Shown here one piece after another: positions 62,497 through 64,000 of a stretch of DNA of 64,000 nucleotides (position 1 is its first letter; every line of letters starts with the position of its first letter). A program made the position numbers and the translations under genes. The stretch is taken from contig JAPLEH010000017.1 in assembly GCA_026391455.1 (NCBI GenBank), positions 118,258 through 182,257 on the forward strand, written 5' to 3'. The notes below the pieces were generated by a model, which saw nothing but the letters and a program-made list of their open reading frames with translations, searched no databases and was not told the DNA's origin. This DNA is from Bacteroidota bacterium. GTDB taxonomy: Bacteria > Bacteroidota > Bacteroidia > Chitinophagales > Chitinophagaceae.

Positions 62497-63441
62497 ATGA
62501 TGAAACTTATAAGCCTTTGCATTTTTTTGCTTTTTTCGGGTATTCACTACGGGCAACCCCAAATAAAGTTTGACAGCACAACTTATCGGCTTAGATCCCT
62601 GCGGGTTGGCATTCCGGTAGTATTAAAAATTCCTTTTCAGAATATTGGCAATCAGCCGTTGATCATTACGGGGGCAAATGGTACGGGTCCCCCTTCGGTG
62701 GAAAAACCTCTGGATCCGGTACGGCCCAATGAAAAGGGATATATTAACGTATCACTTTTTACAAGTGCCATTGGAAAATCCCGGCAACCTATTTTTATCA
62801 CTACTAATCGTAACGATTCCGCTACCGTAATCGATATTCAATTGGAAGTGGTGGGAACTAATGGGGAAAGGAGAATAAGCGGAATGGTGAAAGATACTGC
62901 TGGTCAGGCCATTCCGGGTGCCAGCATCAGATTACTTAATTCCAGTGTTGGCACCTCCGCTTCGTTTACGGGCTATTATTCTTTGCTGGCCAGGCCCACC
63001 GACACCATAGTCTGCAGTGCGGTATCTTTTTTTGAACAAAGCGTTAGCGCCGCTGCGGAGGAACTGGATATCGTTTTATTACCGCGCCCACATCTGGAAG
63101 TGGAATTTTGGCATCCGGGCATAAAGCGCAGAACAGAACAGAGTCCAATCTCTGTAGTTACGGTAAAGGAACTAGAAAAATCAGTAAACCCGAAATATTA
63201 TTTCAGCAAATATGCTAAGCAAAACACGTTCATTTTATACCTGGATACTGCATTTACATTGAATGAAACCGACTCCCTGTTTCAGCGGACATATCATGTC
63301 TATTATTCCTGGGGAGCTAATGCGGATTTTGCCAGAAAATTCAACCGGCTAACCATTAAGCATTTAAATAAAATGTTTCAAAGGGATTGGCAAAATGCGG
63401 TAAGAAAAGAGGTGATTGGATTAAAAGTGCGGGGGAGATAA
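62497..63441 (+). CDS. Exported protein: DUF1573-like domain plus carboxypeptidase-regulatory-like domain
   Basis: These 314 residues have a signal peptide (MMKLISLCIFLLFSGIHYG). Residues ~20-130 (PVVLKIPFQNIGNQPLIITG) resemble DUF1573, an Ig-like domain of Bacteroidota envelope proteins. Residues ~137-205 (RISGMVKDTAGQAIPGASIR... SASFTGYYSLLA) form a CarboxypepD_reg-like beta sandwich. The remaining 110 residues are unassigned. The frame begins 11 codons earlier, but MMK at 62497 starts the signal. Probably periplasmic or outer-membrane-facing. Confidence 0.75.
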   Translation: MMKLISLCIFLLFSGIHYGQPQIKFDSTTYRLRSLRVGIPVVLKIPFQNIGNQPLIITGANGTGPPSVEKPLDPVRPNEKGYINVSLFTSAIGKSRQPIFITTNRNDSATVIDIQLEVVGTNGERRISGMVKDTAGQAIPGASIRLLNSSVGTSASFTGYYSLLARPTDTIVCSAVSFFEQSVSAAAEELDIVLLPRPHLEVEFWHPGIKRRTEQSPISVVTVKELEKSVNPKYYFSKYAKQNTFILYLDTAFTLNETDSLFQRTYHVYYSWGANADFARKFNRLTIKHLNKMFQRDWQNAVRKEVIGLKVRGR

Positions 63442-63723
63442 AGTTTTGGAGGTTGTGGGGATCAGGTATGAAGGACGTAATTTCTTGGATAGATAGGATT
63501 TATCTGGTTCTCTTCACAGAGACTTTCCCTATAATCACGTTTTTCGTTTAAATCACTTTTTGTTTCTATCCCTCTTTTATATTTTACTGCTATGCAGTAA
63601 TTTAGCAGAAAGCAAGATAATCAAGTATATGAAAATGAAATCCTTGCTATTCTATTAGCAAGTTTTCTGGTTATGAGAAATAATCGATTACCGGAATAGC
63701 GAAAATGGGACGCCAATTAATTT
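63442..63723. other. Intergenic region before the HigB-type gene
   Basis: AT-rich spacer with no ORF, RNA or strong hairpin recognised. It leads into the promoter described next. Confidence 0.4.
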
Positions 63724-63753
63724 ATTGTCTTTTTATCGAAATGCTTATCTTTG
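63724..63753 (+). promoter_or_regulatory. Promoter of the HigB-type toxin gene
   Basis: ATTG (63724-63727), an 18-bp spacer and TATCTTTG (63746-63753, exact TAnnTTTG) make a plausible -33/-7 pair 24 bp before the ATG. Confidence 0.6.
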
Positions 63754-63754
63754 T

Positions 63755-63779
63755 CGTTAGTATCTTAATACGTTAGTAT
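63755..63779 (+). promoter_or_regulatory. Candidate operator: direct repeats between promoter and higB start
   Basis: CGTTAGTAT occurs at 63755-63763 and 63771-63779, separated by CTTAATA. The second copy includes the start codon's first bases. Type II toxin-antitoxin operons are usually repressed by their antitoxin at such repeats. Confidence 0.5.
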
Positions 63780-64000
63780 GATAATTTCTTTTCGTAATGA
63801 TGAAACCGAACAGGTTTGGCAGGGAAATCGGGTAAAGATATGGCCAACTGAGGTGCAGCATATTGGAAGAAGAAAACTGAGAATGTTAAATAATGGTGTT
63901 AGTTTAGTGGATTTAAGAATTCCGCCTGCCAACAGATTAGAGAAATTAGCCGGAAAGTTGAAGGAGTATTATAGTATCCGTATAAATGATCAGTGGCGCA
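63778..64000 (+). CDS. HigB/RelE-family toxin, N-terminal part (truncated by window edge)
   Basis: The 74 visible codons read MIISFRNDETEQVWQGNRVK, then RRKLRMLNNGVSLVDLRIPP and a final YYSIRINDQWR. This matches the HigB (plasmid maintenance killer) family of ribosome-dependent mRNA interferases: the 'LxxLNxAxxLxDLRxPPxNRLExLxGxxxxxYSIRINxQWR' layout. The rest of the toxin and presumably a higA-type antitoxin gene lie beyond base 64000. In HigBA the toxin gene comes first, which fits. Confidence 0.88.
   Translation, partial: MIISFRNDETEQVWQGNRVKIWPTEVQHIGRRKLRMLNNGVSLVDLRIPPANRLEKLAGKLKEYYSIRINDQWR

Overview
The window looks like a chromosomal segment of a Bacteroidota bacterium, most probably in or near the Chitinophagaceae. 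The grounds are: several predicted secreted proteins ending in type IX secretion (Por) sorting tails; TAnnTTTG -7 promoter boxes instead of sigma70 boxes; the bL28-bL33-DUF4295-ftsY order; an SDR-type L-threonine dehydrogenase; and no strong Shine-Dalgarno sequences before the genes. No phage, plasmid or IS backbone is visible. The genus is inference.

Layout. 0-30 kb is mostly core: a truncated glutaminyl cyclotransferase, an M43 metalloprotease, lpdA, the rpmB-rpmG-DUF4295-ftsY run, an LpxR-like lipid A deacylase, rimO, a TMEM175-like channel, ppk1, kdsA, a threonine dehydrogenase, a NarL-type two-component operon, acylphosphatase with free methionine-R-sulfoxide reductase, a large HExxH/propeller/barrel outer-membrane protein, valS, a lone receiver protein, an esterase and aat. 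29.5-36.8 kb holds two very large exported proteins (an M12B-like protease and a VPS10/BNR-type propeller) with the same FN3-FN3-PPC-sorting tail. 37-41.6 kb has clpS, a VOC protein, tRNA-Val(UAC), an Mrr-type restriction endonuclease and a LytTR/HWE-type two-component pair. 41.9-47.0 kb is a five-gene surface-protein cluster that combines a recurring 'GIGTATPxAxAKLD' N-terminal module with YadA-head-like, C1q/jelly-roll and phage tail-collar domains.

49.4-58.1 kb is distinctly AT-rich and made of accessory genes: a three-gene operon with 4-bp overlaps (unrecognised protein, four-TM protein, NdpA-family nucleoid protein), an M20D amidohydrolase with a two-TM protein, two orphan proteins, and a Cas2/SinR-like protein joined by 4 bp to a PIN nuclease. 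These resemble defence or toxin-antitoxin modules, but no integrase or attachment repeats are visible. 58.5-64 kb returns to typical composition: a clan GH-A glycosidase, an ankyrin/VOC pair, two exported hypotheticals and the start of a HigB-type toxin with its promoter and operator.

Intergenic DNA carries several short dispersed repeat families (ATAGGTT decamers, a CTGAGCGTAGCCGAAG hairpin, GCTTGTAGCT repeats, a CCTGCC..GGTAGG repeat, a GTCTTTC tract), a possible 127-bp MITE and one candidate structured RNA at 49272-49394. The most promising candidates for undescribed systems are the NdpA/4TM operon, the Cas2-like/PIN pair and the tail-fibre-like surface cluster.
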